From: Lates calcarifer
Taxonomy: Eukaryota > Chordata > Actinopteri > Centropomidae
Assembly (NCBI RefSeq): GCF_001640805.2
Contig: NC_066848.1
Coordinates: forward strand, 7,765,526-7,829,525
Length of the DNA stretch: 64,000 nt
Direction: 5' to 3'
Part shown: piece by piece, positions 24,532 to 34,200 of the stretch
Layout: each line of letters begins with the position of its first letter
How positions within the stretch are numbered: position 1 is the first letter of the stretch
Notes under the pieces: generated by a model
Told to the model about the DNA's origin: nothing
The model's database searches: none
The model's input: only the letters and a program-made list of their open reading frames with translations
Translations under genes and position numbers: made by a program

Positions 24532-25764
24532 ATGGCGTCTGCGACGCCTCCTCCAACTATCCGGCATGGTGCTCGGATAGTTCCTCCAGACAGTTCAGTC
24601 TCCGTGGAGGAGGTTCTGCTGGCAGCAGGTGAGCAGGTAGGACATGACAACATCTTGTTTGCCTCTCGCATGAACAAGGCGGTTGTCGTGTTCCTGAAAA
24701 GTGAACCTCACGTTTTTCAGTTGATTGAGAGCGGCGTGTTCATCGGGGACCTGTTTGTGCAGGTCTCCCCGCTGACAGCTCCCTCAACGCGGATCACCGT
24801 ATCCGGTGTTCCGCCGTTCATTCCAAACGAGCTAATAGAGAAGGAGCTTCGCCGGTTTGGAAAGTTTGCCAGCGGGTTTAAAACTGTGAGTTTGGGGTGT
24901 AAAGACCCAAAACTGAAGCATGTCCAGTCTCTGAGGAGACAGGTGTTCATGTTCCTGGACTCGCCGACACAGACTTTGGAGGTGTCTTTCCGTGTTAAAC
25001 AAGGCGACGCTTCTTACATGGTGTATGCGAGTTCAGGACAGATGAAGTGTTTTGAATGTGGTGATGTGGGGCATAAACGGTTTGCGTGTCCACACAAGCA
25101 GCAGGGGGAGAATGCGAGCGCCGGAGCAGCGGGTGTGGTCGCTTCCGCGGCTGGCGGGTCTGCGACCGGCGCGCCGGAGGCCGATGCCCCCGCGGGAGCT
25201 TCGGCTCCGGAGACTAATATGAACAATGAGTTGGTTGTCAGGGAACAGGAGAGCTCCACTGCTCTCGGAGATAACAGTGCTACGATGAGCGTGACTGCAG
25301 GTCAGGAGTCTGTAGATGTGGTTGGTTCGAGCGCCTCTCAGGCGGCTGACAATAACACGGTAACAGGGCTGGTTGAGAACAAAGGAATTGTCCCAAAGAG
25401 TCATCTTAATCAGGAAATGGCCTTCAGTGATGAGAACTTGCTGTGTAACAGCCAGGCCTCATGTGCACGGGAGGACATGGATGATGAATATGAGTCAGAC
25501 AATGTGTCCATCTCTGAGGCACCCTGCATGAGCACTGACCTGTACTCTTTGGAGGAGATAAATTTGTTTTTGGATGAAACTTTCAAAAAATCTGTCAAAG
25601 TGGAGGATTACTTTAGGGATACTGACAAATTCATTAGATCGGTGAATGTACATAAAAGACAAGTGGGTTTTGACCTGCTGGATGAAAAAAAGCGTTTCCG
25701 TCTTAAAAAACATATCACCACTCTGAGAAAAATCAGCGGTAAAACCAGAAGAGTCAAAAAATGA
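24532..25764 (+). CDS. LINE ORF1 protein (RRM-like, CCHC zinc knuckle)
   Basis: A 410-residue RNA-binding protein of a Tx1-type LINE. Such proteins coat element RNA and serve as nucleic-acid chaperones. The ATG has G at -3 and G at +4 and is the first ATG of the element. Residues about 40-165 form a conserved block (AVVVFLKSEPHVFQLIESG, VSPLTAPSTRITVSGVPPF, LRRFGKF) that resembles an RRM-like fold as in L1-type ORF1 proteins. A single CCHC knuckle follows: C173, C176, H181, C186 (CX2CX4HX4C). The middle (about 190-340) is low-complexity Ala/Gly/Ser/Glu-rich, and the C-terminus (about 365-410) is strongly basic. It has no stops or frameshifts. Its TGA is separated by one base from ORF2's ATG, in a different frame. 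Confidence 0.88.
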   Translation: MASATPPPTIRHGARIVPPDSSVSVEEVLLAAGEQVGHDNILFASRMNKAVVVFLKSEPHVFQLIESGVFIGDLFVQVSPLTAPSTRITVSGVPPFIPNELIEKELRRFGKFASGFKTVSLGCKDPKLKHVQSLRRQVFMFLDSPTQTLEVSFRVKQGDASYMVYASSGQMKCFECGDVGHKRFACPHKQQGENASAGAAGVVASAAGGSATGAPEADAPAGASAPETNMNNELVVREQESSTALGDNSATMSVTAGQESVDVVGSSASQAADNNTVTGLVENKGIVPKSHLNQEMAFSDENLLCNSQASCAREDMDDEYESDNVSISEAPCMSTDLYSLEEINLFLDETFKKSVKVEDYFRDTDKFIRSVNVHKRQVGFDLLDEKKRFRLKKHITTLRKISGKTRRVKK

Positions 25765-25765
25765 A

Positions 25766-28700
25766 ATGATGATGCATCACTGGGTGTTTCTCTCTCTCCT
25801 CTGTTTTTTAACTGTTTCTATCTGTCTGTGTTCCTTCTCTGGCCTATCTATGAGGAGCCTTAAAGTAGGGTCTCTTAACATAAATGGTGGGAGGGATAGA
25901 CAGAAAAGGGCTTTAATATCTGAGATCTCAGATCAAAAAAAGATTGATGTGTTGTTCTTACAGGAGACACATACAGTCATACAAGATGAGACAGACTGGG
26001 GTCTGTGGTGGAAGGGTTCCCATAGGCTTAGCCATGGAACAAATTTTAGTGCAGGAGTAGCTGTTCTTTTTAGAGAAGCTATCACTATATCTTTCTTATC
26101 TTGCACAGAAGTAGTTAAAGGCCGTTTGCTCGTTGTTAGAGCATCCATAGAGGACTCAGTTTATTGTTTCGTCAACATCTATGCCCCAAACAGTGGAAGA
26201 GAGAGAGTAAGATTTTACACCCAGCTAAAAAATGAGTTGATAATGCATCAGGAAGAGTATATTATTATTGGTGGTGATTTCAACTGCACTTTAGATTTCA
26301 CTGCTGACAGGATTGGCGAAGAACCCCACCCACAGTCATCTCAGACCCTGAGCAATGCCATGCTACATCTGGACTTGCTTGACTCTTTTAGAATAAAACA
26401 TCCACGTTCCCGACAGTACACATGGGTGAGGGTCTGCAACAACCAGGTTTGTGCAGCCAGATTAGACAGAATTTACATTTCAGAAACTCTCAGCCCTAGA
26501 TTGATTTCTTGCAATATAAATCCAGTTGGTTTTACTGATCACCACTTAGTGACAGTGGAAATAGCATTTTCATCAGGTGCACGGGCTAAGTCCTGTTGGC
26601 ACTTTAATAATAAATTGCTGCTTGACAAAGTCTTTTGTCAGGATTTTGAACGGTTTTGGAATCACTGGAGAACTCAAAAAGTAAAGTTTTGTTCCCTTAA
26701 GTTGTGGTGGGAGGTTGGAAAAGCACAGATACGTGTTTTTTGTCAGCAGTACACCTCCTATTCCTCTGCTAGGATAAAAAATGTAATTAATGACCTGGAG
26801 TCTGATATCAAGAGCATCGAAGAAGGCTTGAATAGGAGTGTAAATGACATGAGTGGCCCTCTGCTGGAGAAGAAAAGGTCGGAGCTGAGCTCACTCTTGC
26901 AAGAGAGGGTTAAGGGAGCCCTTGTTCGATCCCGGTTCCTTCAGCTCAAGGACATGGATGCCCCAAGCTCTTTTTTTTTCAACCTTGAGAGATCGGTGGC
27001 AGAAAAAAAGCTAATGACATGCTTAAAGCTACCAGGGGGAAGCATTACTACTGACCCAGCTGTGATGAGGAAGCATGCCATGGACTTCTATGCAGGCCTG
27101 TTCAGATCAGAACCCTGTGATCGGGAGTGTCGTGAGGAGCTTCTAAAGGATCTTCCTCAGCTCAGTGCAGAGGAGAAAGCCGATCTGGACAAAGAATTGA
27201 CTCTGGAGGAGCTAACATCTGCCGTCAACCAGTTGGCATCTGGACGAGCACCAGGGATAGATGGCCTGCCTATAGACTTCTTTAAAACCTTCTGGAACAT
27301 CATGGGTCGTGACTTGCATGGAGTTTTTATGGAGTGCTATAAAACTGGTTGTCTTCCGGTGTCCTGTCAGAGGGCAGTACTCTCCCTGCTGCCCAAGAAG
27401 GGGGATTTGGCACTTTTAAAGAACTGGAGACCAGTTGCCTTGCTCTGTTCTGACTATAAAGTACTGTCTAGAGCTCTATCCAATAGACTTAAAGAAGTAC
27501 TAGGCAATGTTATCCATATGGATCAGAACTACTGTGTTTTGGACCGGAATATCATGGATAACATTTTTCTAATTAGAGATGTCATTGATGTGTGCAAATG
27601 TCACAATGTAAATATTGGTATTGTTTCTCTAGACCAGGAAAAAGCGTTTGATAGGGTGAATCACTCATACTTGTTCTCCACGTTAAGGGCTTTTGGCTTT
27701 GGTGATGGGTTTGTGTCTTGGTTGGGTTTACTTTATTGTAATGCACAGTGCTTGGTGAAAATAGGGGCAGGGTTGAGCCGACCAATCTCTGTACAGCGGG
27801 GCATAAGGCAAGGTTGTCCCATCTCTGGCCAGTTATATAGTCTAGCAATTGAACCTCTGCTGTGCAGGTTGAGGGATCGGCTCAGCGGTTTCTCTTTGCC
27901 TGGGTCCTGCGGGTTTGAACGTTCCTTAATATTGTCTGCTTATGCAGACGATATAAATATTTTTGTGTCCAACCAGGAGGATGTTCAGTGTCTGCAAGGC
28001 GCCTTGTCTCTTTATGAGAAGGCAACATCTGCACGGGTGAACTGGGCAAAAAGTGAGGCACTCTTGTTAGGGCAATGGAGGGATCGGGCAGTACCTTTTC
28101 TGCCTGGAGGTCTCAAATGGGAGAGGGAGGGGCTGAAGGTGTTGGGAGTTTTTTTGGGCACTGAGGGGTACAAGTTAAGGAACTGGGAGGGAATGAGGGA
28201 GGAAGTGTGCGCTCGGTTGTCTAGATGGAAATGGTTGCTGCCCCAGCTGTCTTATAGGGGAAGAGTTCTGGTTGTTAATAACTTGGTTGCCTCGACTCTC
28301 TGGCACAAACTTATCCCTCTGACACCGCCGAGGGGCTTCATAGAGGACATTCAAAGGACAATTCTGGACTTTTTCTGGTCTGGTAAGCACTGGATCCGGG
28401 CAGCAGCCTTGTGCTTACCTGTAGCTGAGGGTGGGCAAGGACTTGTTGACATCCAGTCCAAAGTTGCTGCTTTTAGACTACAGACAGCGCAGCGGATCCT
28501 TTACAACAGTGGTCCAAGCTGGCTAGACACAGCTCGGCTGCTCTTGAGAAGAGCTGGGCGTTTGGACTACGATAAACAACTGTTCCTGGTAGAGAGTGCA
28601 GATCTTGATCTGTCTGGACTTACATCATTCTATAGTTCCGTACTGCAGGCCTGGCAGGGGTTCAAGTTCCAGCGTGCAGGCAATCAGACTCCGGGTATGT

Positions 28701-29746
28701 GGGTTTTTGAAGAGCCATTGTTTTGTAATGGTTTCTTGAAGACTCTAGCCCTGCAATCTGCCAGCCTGCGGACCAGCCTCAGAGGTGCTGGTTGCACCAA
28801 AGTTGGACATTTGATGAAGCTGACTGCTGTGCCGGTTAACGTCCGGAGAGAGAGGAGTAAAATTACTTCCATTCGTTTGTTTAACAGGGTGGTGGCAGAA
28901 GTCTGTGAGGCTTTTCCACCCCATCTAAGACCCTTTGTAAGAGACCGAACCCTGTGCGAACAATGGAACGAAGGCAGTGAGTACAGTTTCCCCGCTCTGT
29001 CTGTTTCCCCTGCAGTGGGGGAGTGGAGGGAGAGGGGGGGACGGCTGCTGTCTCTCACAACACCACACCTGGACAAGTTCAAGGATGTAGGGAAGAAGGA
29101 TCTGTACCTGATCTGTGTTAAAGTCCTCCATCTCCGGTCCCTCTCTGAAGTTAGGGAGTCGGGGTGGACTGAGTTCTTTGGCCCAGACGCTTCCCCGAAG
29201 GGCAGCTGGCGGTCCCTGTACAAGCCGCCCGTTGAGAAGCGGACAGCAGACCTCCAGTGGAGGGTTGTACACGGTGCAATAGCTACGAACAGATACAGAG
29301 CGCACATAGATCCTGGGGTGGGAGAGGAGTGTGTGTTCTGTTCACAGACTGAAACCCTTGAACATTTGTTTGTTCAGTGTCATAGACTAGAATCACTGTT
29401 TGAACTGTTAAAAAGGTTGTTTCAGGGATTCGGGGTGTGCTTTTCCTTTGATTTATTTATTTTTGGTCCTAAATATTGTGCAAAGGAGAAATCTGTTTGT
29501 ACTTTGTTGAACTTTTTATCTGGGTCGGCAAAGCTGGCTATCTGGCTGACACGCAGGAACAAGACCCAGAGTTCTGGGTGCTTGGACCTGGTGCCAGTCT
29601 TTGAGGGACTGTTAAAGTCTCGACTCAGGGTGGAATATGTTTTTTATAAAACAATGGACAAGTTACAGGACTTCATACGGGTGTGGGCTGTGGGGGGGGT
29701 GTTGTGCTCTGTGGAAGAAGATGGGGAGCTGAGTATGAAGCTATGA
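25766..29746 (+). CDS. LINE ORF2 polyprotein (AP endonuclease + reverse transcriptase)
   Basis: A 1326-residue enzyme that nicks the target and reverse-transcribes element RNA in place. The endonuclease spans residues about 29-265. It has SLNING near the start, QETH (E67), YAPN, GDFN (D171, N173), RLDRIYIS and TDHH (D258, H259). The reverse transcriptase lies at about 475-800. It has GRAPGIDGLP, NWRPVALL, motif A with D623 (DQEKAFD), motif B RQGCPISG, motif C YADD (726-729) and WAKSEALLLG. A C-terminal knuckle CX2CX7HX4C is at C1189, C1192, H1200 and C1205. All catalytic residues I can check are present. The listed start gives 28 extra residues that are hydrophobic (WVFLSLLCFLTVSICLCSF). Met29 (25850), directly before RSLKVGSLNINGG, is the other plausible start. 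The frame is unbroken. Confidence 0.93.
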   Translation: MMMHHWVFLSLLCFLTVSICLCSFSGLSMRSLKVGSLNINGGRDRQKRALISEISDQKKIDVLFLQETHTVIQDETDWGLWWKGSHRLSHGTNFSAGVAVLFREAITISFLSCTEVVKGRLLVVRASIEDSVYCFVNIYAPNSGRERVRFYTQLKNELIMHQEEYIIIGGDFNCTLDFTADRIGEEPHPQSSQTLSNAMLHLDLLDSFRIKHPRSRQYTWVRVCNNQVCAARLDRIYISETLSPRLISCNINPVGFTDHHLVTVEIAFSSGARAKSCWHFNNKLLLDKVFCQDFERFWNHWRTQKVKFCSLKLWWEVGKAQIRVFCQQYTSYSSARIKNVINDLESDIKSIEEGLNRSVNDMSGPLLEKKRSELSSLLQERVKGALVRSRFLQLKDMDAPSSFFFNLERSVAEKKLMTCLKLPGGSITTDPAVMRKHAMDFYAGLFRSEPCDRECREELLKDLPQLSAEEKADLDKELTLEELTSAVNQLASGRAPGIDGLPIDFFKTFWNIMGRDLHGVFMECYKTGCLPVSCQRAVLSLLPKKGDLALLKNWRPVALLCSDYKVLSRALSNRLKEVLGNVIHMDQNYCVLDRNIMDNIFLIRDVIDVCKCHNVNIGIVSLDQEKAFDRVNHSYLFSTLRAFGFGDGFVSWLGLLYCNAQCLVKIGAGLSRPISVQRGIRQGCPISGQLYSLAIEPLLCRLRDRLSGFSLPGSCGFERSLILSAYADDINIFVSNQEDVQCLQGALSLYEKATSARVNWAKSEALLLGQWRDRAVPFLPGGLKWEREGLKVLGVFLGTEGYKLRNWEGMREEVCARLSRWKWLLPQLSYRGRVLVVNNLVASTLWHKLIPLTPPRGFIEDIQRTILDFFWSGKHWIRAAALCLPVAEGGQGLVDIQSKVAAFRLQTAQRILYNSGPSWLDTARLLLRRAGRLDYDKQLFLVESADLDLSGLTSFYSSVLQAWQGFKFQRAGNQTPGMWVFEEPLFCNGFLKTLALQSASLRTSLRGAGCTKVGHLMKLTAVPVNVRRERSKITSIRLFNRVVAEVCEAFPPHLRPFVRDRTLCEQWNEGSEYSFPALSVSPAVGEWRERGGRLLSLTTPHLDKFKDVGKKDLYLICVKVLHLRSLSEVRESGWTEFFGPDASPKGSWRSLYKPPVEKRTADLQWRVVHGAIATNRYRAHIDPGVGEECVFCSQTETLEHLFVQCHRLESLFELLKRLFQGFGVCFSFDLFIFGPKYCAKEKSVCTLLNFLSGSAKLAIWLTRRNKTQSSGCLDLVPVFEGLLKSRLRVEYVFYKTMDKLQDFIRVWAVGGVLCSVEEDGELSMKL

Positions 29747-29871
29747 GTTGATGGTTGATTGTTTTGAGTTGTTTGAGATCCTTTGTTCACGTTGAAAAAT
29801 GTCGTGTTTTTTTTGTTTGTTCATGGTGTTGTTTAGCGAAGTGGTTTAATAAAGGGACTTTGAAAACCAAA
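29747..29871 (+). terminator. LINE 3' UTR with AATAAA and minimal tail
   Basis: 125 nt after ORF2, T/G-rich, with AATAAA at 29848-29853. The element ends GGGACTTTGAAAACCAAAA and passes straight into (CTCTC)n. There is no long poly(A). A short fixed end of this type suits LINEs that reverse-transcribe from a defined 3' end at a specific target. Confidence 0.8.
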
Positions 29872-29916
29872 ACCTCTCCTCTCCTCTCCTCTCCTCTCCT
29901 CTCCTCTCCTCCTCTA
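29872..29916. repeat. (CTCTC)n microsatellite, 3' flank of the LINE
   Basis: About eight perfect CTCTC units, then CTCCTCTAGGG. It continues the pentanucleotide seen before the element. Both tracts read CTCTC on the plus strand, as expected if the element split one array. Confidence 0.95.
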
Positions 29917-30567
29917 GGGTGGAGAAGGTGATTAAAGTGGATGTAAAGTTAATAGTTTCAGCTCCAGCCCTCATGCCTGGGTGGGCACAAGTCATGAGTG
30001 TACTGGGCACAGTGATGGAAAATAATGTGTGTGTATATGTGCAGGGGTTGTTTGTCACTAAAGGAGATTTATTCATATTAGCCCTTCAGTTCAGTGAGGG
30101 TGGCAGGGTGAACTCAGACTAAGGTCGTACAGTTAAGGCAGTGAAACACATGCATCTTTCTGCTTATCAGATGTATTCTGCAAGAGATAAGTCGGTATTA
30201 AAGAACATACAAGAAAATAACAATGTAAGATAAATAATGTAAGTAAAAATGTTACCCTTCATGCATTGTGCTATGAAGTGACATATACAGTGCAGACAGA
30301 CCATCTGGTGTACTTCCAGGGTGAATCATTTCTAATGCAAGAAGCTGCCCTTTATTGTCATTCCAAAGTTATGAATTTTTAACATTTCAGTCTGTTAATA
30401 GTGGATAGTGCCAAAATGAAATATTTGTGAAAATAATCACAGACTAACATCACTGAGTTTATCTGTTAATATGATGTTACATGCACATATGTCCACTCCT
30501 AATCAGGTTTTATGTTGTTAAATACTTTAATTTTTTTTAAATTGTTCATGCAGTCATCTATACTTTG

Positions 30568-30601
30568 GTCGGTGGTGTAGCTATTTTGCTACACCACCGA
30601 C
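30568..30601. repeat. Perfect hairpin, 14-bp arms, 6-nt loop
   Basis: GTCGGTGGTGTAGC (30568-30581) and GCTACACCACCGAC (30588-30601) are exact reverse complements around TATTTT. The arms are GC-rich and not microsatellite-like, so chance is unlikely. No mobile-element ends or target duplication were found around it. Confidence 0.9.
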
Positions 30602-30953
30602 AGCACCCTAGCTATTTTAAGTTGTTCAGCCTGCTTTAAGTATAGCGTTGTGAGACCAAACACTAGTAATTACTGGGATGCTGTTTGGGTTATGTTTTCT
30701 GTTGACAGAAAAAAGTTACAAATATCATGTTTTGTGCTTATTGCTTTCAGTTTTTAGACTGAGCTAAATTTGAGTTGATGAAGAAACAGCAGGTGTCCTT
30801 ATGCATGAAAAAATAAGTTTGCAATGATTACCCACAGAGGAAACTGCATCATTTACATACAAACATGCTGATTATCATCAGCACAAACACACGTACATAC
30901 ATGCACAGAACATAATCTGCAGTCATTTTTGTACAGTGACTTTTAATATCCAG

Positions 30954-30984
<31 letters not shown>

Positions 30985-30987
30985 TTT
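30954..30987. repeat. (AT)n with adjoining poly(T)
   Basis: About eleven AT units followed by 12 T. Confidence 0.85.
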
Positions 30988-31237
30988 AAACCCAAAACCT
31001 GTGTATTTTATCATATCTTTAGTGGACAAAAGATGAATAAAATCATATAATCTCATCTCAGTTGTTGGAATGTTACAGTGATGGCACAGTACATTAATGT
31101 GTATGAATAAACAATTACAGGACAATGAACAGTTCAAATTTCCCCTCTTAAATGTGCTTTTAATTTGTAATTCCTAGGCATATGCTAAAAAATCCCTGAG
31201 CTTAGTGTGAAGCAGATCAAAGATTCATTGTCTCCTA

Positions 31238-31238
<1 letters not shown>

Positions 31239-31260
<22 letters not shown>
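31239..31260. repeat. (GT)n microsatellite
   Basis: Eleven GT units, then a GAGAGAGAAAGAGAGAGCGAGAGG purine run. Confidence 0.9.
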
Positions 31261-31268
<8 letters not shown>

Positions 31269-34200
31269 AAGAGAGAGCGAGAGGAGGACAGAAGTCATCT
31301 CTAGAGGCTTGCTCAGTCGTTCCCTCTCTGTGATAGTGATCATGGGATAAAAACTGAAAACAGAGCCTAGTCACCAGGCCTCAAATCCTTTTTTCTCTGC
31401 ACCTCTCCCATTTCTATCAAAGACTTCCAGAAAAAACATGTCTAACATGCAGTCAAATGTGATCAGGGCAGGCAGCTAGACAAAAATACACACTGCAGCA
31501 CAAACACATGACTATGGGCACCAGCAATTTAATAAGCTCAGATACGACTCTGAAGGTCAATTTTTGACAAAAATTAAATAACTTCAAACTTGGAAGGCAC
31601 TGATATCATCTGGTCTTGTATCTCCTGTATTTTTTTATTAACAGGGTTTCCAGGCAGTGAACCAAATCAAAGTTTAATGGACTAATGCAACATCCATTTA
31701 GTGAGTAGGAGAGGATCCAACTGTCAGTTACTTGAGACACAGCAGACACACACAGGGCAAACACACACAGGTGAGACTGATGCCCATTGATTTGTTGACT
31801 CACAACTATAATAACACAGCTGCTCTCTGTCAGCACCTCCAAGCAGCTAGAAAAGAACCTCTGTCACCGCTTGCCTGCCTCTTAGTCTGACTTTATGTCT
31901 GTGTAATGCTTATGGGAAATATTTTTAGCACCTCTGTCATTTTGTCTTTGGATGAGGTGTGGTATTACAAAGGCTGGAAGAGGAGAGGATGGGGATGATT
32001 ACATGAAATTATACAGGTGTTCTTTATAAACTAGTCACTCTTAGTAAATTTGACTTTTATAATGATACACAAAAGGCAAAAAGTTTGATAGTCTGATGTC
32101 CTCATATACAACACACCACACCAATATGATGACAACTGAGTGATTGACTCCAGTGCTCCTGCACTTACACTTTATTGGTGGTATTGCCTACTGCTTTTTT
32201 TCTCTCAACTGTTCATCCCTCATCCAACATGTTTCCGTCACAGTAACATATTTGGCCTCACTTTGGGCTGCAGAACTGTAGATCTGGAGACAGCTGGATG
32301 ACGTTAATATGTCTTCATGAACCTCAGCCATTGTTAAAGTGGGTCAAAATGTACTTGGGCAGCTGCTAATATCAGTTGCACTAATATAGAATGTGTGGTA
32401 AGTAGTGAAGTGATTTTAAGTGTCTCTAGGATTTGGGTATGGTGAGGAAAGTACAGGATACTTTCAGTGCTGGATGCATCTTACTCCTAACCTTAGTCCC
32501 ACTACTCTGGTCCTTGGAGGAATGCATCTTTGAAAATCTTCATTGAGAGCTTACATTAGATATGAATTACATCAACGTGCATGTCCACTTTCAGTCTCTG
32601 GAATGGCTTCATGTGTCATATGTATCTGTTCTTTGTGCCCTTGAGTCAGAGACAGAGATGCTGTTATCCCTGTAACAGAGGTAAACTGTATCTTCCTGTT
32701 CCTTGGTTCTTCACCTCTTGCTTGCCCTTATGTTTTAAGGGAGACAGTCAGCTACAGAGGAAAACACACAGGAAGGACAGATGCGACAGATTGTGAGTGC
32801 ATGTGTGCGTGCTATGCCTTCAACAGAGACGTTGAGAACAGAAACGGACAGATGTGTGTTCCTCTTTCCCCAAGTCTGCTTCTCCTCCTTGGCTGTGCCT
32901 TTATAGCAGCAGAGATGAATTGGTCCCTCCATGTGTCTGTTTCATAGCAGCTCCTTAAACAATCCTGTGCACTGCTCTTCACTTTGCTTTGAGTTAGACA
33001 GACAGTCTAAAGATAGAAGGGAACCATGAGGACTGCACTACTGCTCTGCTCTAATAAGCAATGATTGGTATTTTTTGTGGTTTTTTAATGTCTCAAACTT
33101 TGAAATAAGAGCTGAACCAAGCCTGTTGATAGGCACCGCTCTCACTGCTGTTTACTGATTATGCATGATACGATTCTCTCGCCATGGCGTTAAGGATCAC
33201 TTATTATCAGTAATCATGTATATATGCAGTTGTAGCCTTTCTATAATTTGAGAATTAGTGTTATACAATTTACAATAATAATTTCTGCACTATTCATATA
33301 AATGAGCAGCTCCCCGGTGTCTCTCCTAGGAGAATGTGTAGCACACAGGAAGTGATGCCTTTAGTGTGACTTGCAGCATCAACAGTTTCTTCTGTAATAA
33401 ATACAAAAGAAAAATTTGGTAGTTAGCATGAGCAGTGACAGTTACCGTGGTTGACCAGACAAAAAAATTGGGTATTATCATGAAGCAGTCTTTGGAAAGT
33501 TGTGAAAACACCTTAGCGATATAAGAGAGGATCTCATAAACTGCTGCTTTAACTGTGTGGGTGTGTGTGCATACAGTAGGAAAGTGATGAATGGTGTTGG
33601 CAGCTGCTCTTACTGTCCTGATTGTGTGTGTGTCTGAGTGAAAAAAAATTAAGGTTTAGAACAAGAGAAGGACAGATACAAAATGCTGGTCAGTGCTTTC
33701 TCTTGGCACAAAAATGAAATTATATGTCTTAAGGGTTTTAGGAGGTTCGGTAATGCTGAGGACACTGTTCGTCCCTCATTTGTTAGTCCAAGTGCAGGCC
33801 ATCTTGGCTCAGTAGGAAATCCTCCTCCTCTCTCCCTCTTTTGTCCTCCAACATCCCTCCCTTTCTCTGCTGAATTTGCGACCTGCACTGTGGCAGTGAT
33901 GACAGAAAAGCTTTGACAATAATCCTCTTGCCTCTGTTCTCCTCCTCACCTCCTTTATCAGCCCCTCGCCCTCAGCCAACGCAACAGCGACTGTTTTCTG
34001 CCACAAGCAGACAGCCGCTGTGTCAGAGTGTAGGTTTCCTCTCAGCTCACTCAAGTAGGAGTGCTTTTCACATTGTATTATGAATGTAAGTGATATGCTA
34101 TAGTGTGATCAAAGACACTGGATTGTATACACACACACAAACGTTATTTTTTTATGGTCCCTATAAAAAATAACAATTTATACCATGGATTCTCAACATT

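Larger units (their letters stand above)
24357..29871 (+). mobile_element. Full-length Tx1/L1-like LINE inserted in (CTCTC)n
   Basis: A non-LTR retrotransposon of about 5515 bp. It has a short 5' UTR (175 nt, no upstream ATG), ORF1 (RRM-like N-terminus plus CCHC knuckle), ORF2 (AP-type endonuclease, reverse transcriptase, C-terminal CCHC), a 125-nt 3' UTR with AATAAA, and a short AACCAAAA end rather than a long poly(A). Both ORFs are uninterrupted, which implies a young copy. The ORF1 wording (VPPFIPNELIEKELRRFG, KCFECGDVGHKRFACP) and an ORF2 of 1326 residues match fish proteins usually labelled Tx1-like (the Xenopus Tx1 149-kDa type). Some Tx1-group elements are known to insert at specific sequences. 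Here the (CTCTC)n tract on both sides points to a microsatellite target. The exact 5' end is ambiguous by a few bases because GTTTCC is duplicated at the junction. Confidence 0.92.

Noticed and set aside
24402..24632. 76-residue frame starting upstream of LINE ORF1
   Set aside because: It begins with GTG, lies in the LINE 5' UTR and overlaps ORF1 in another frame; no support.
25014..25404. 81- and 123-residue minus-strand frames with Ala/Gly-rich content
   Set aside because: They are antisense to the low-complexity part of LINE ORF1.
28684..29307. 207- and 126-residue open frames on the minus strand
   Set aside because: They lie opposite LINE ORF2, which has unmistakable endonuclease and RT motifs; they are antisense shadows.
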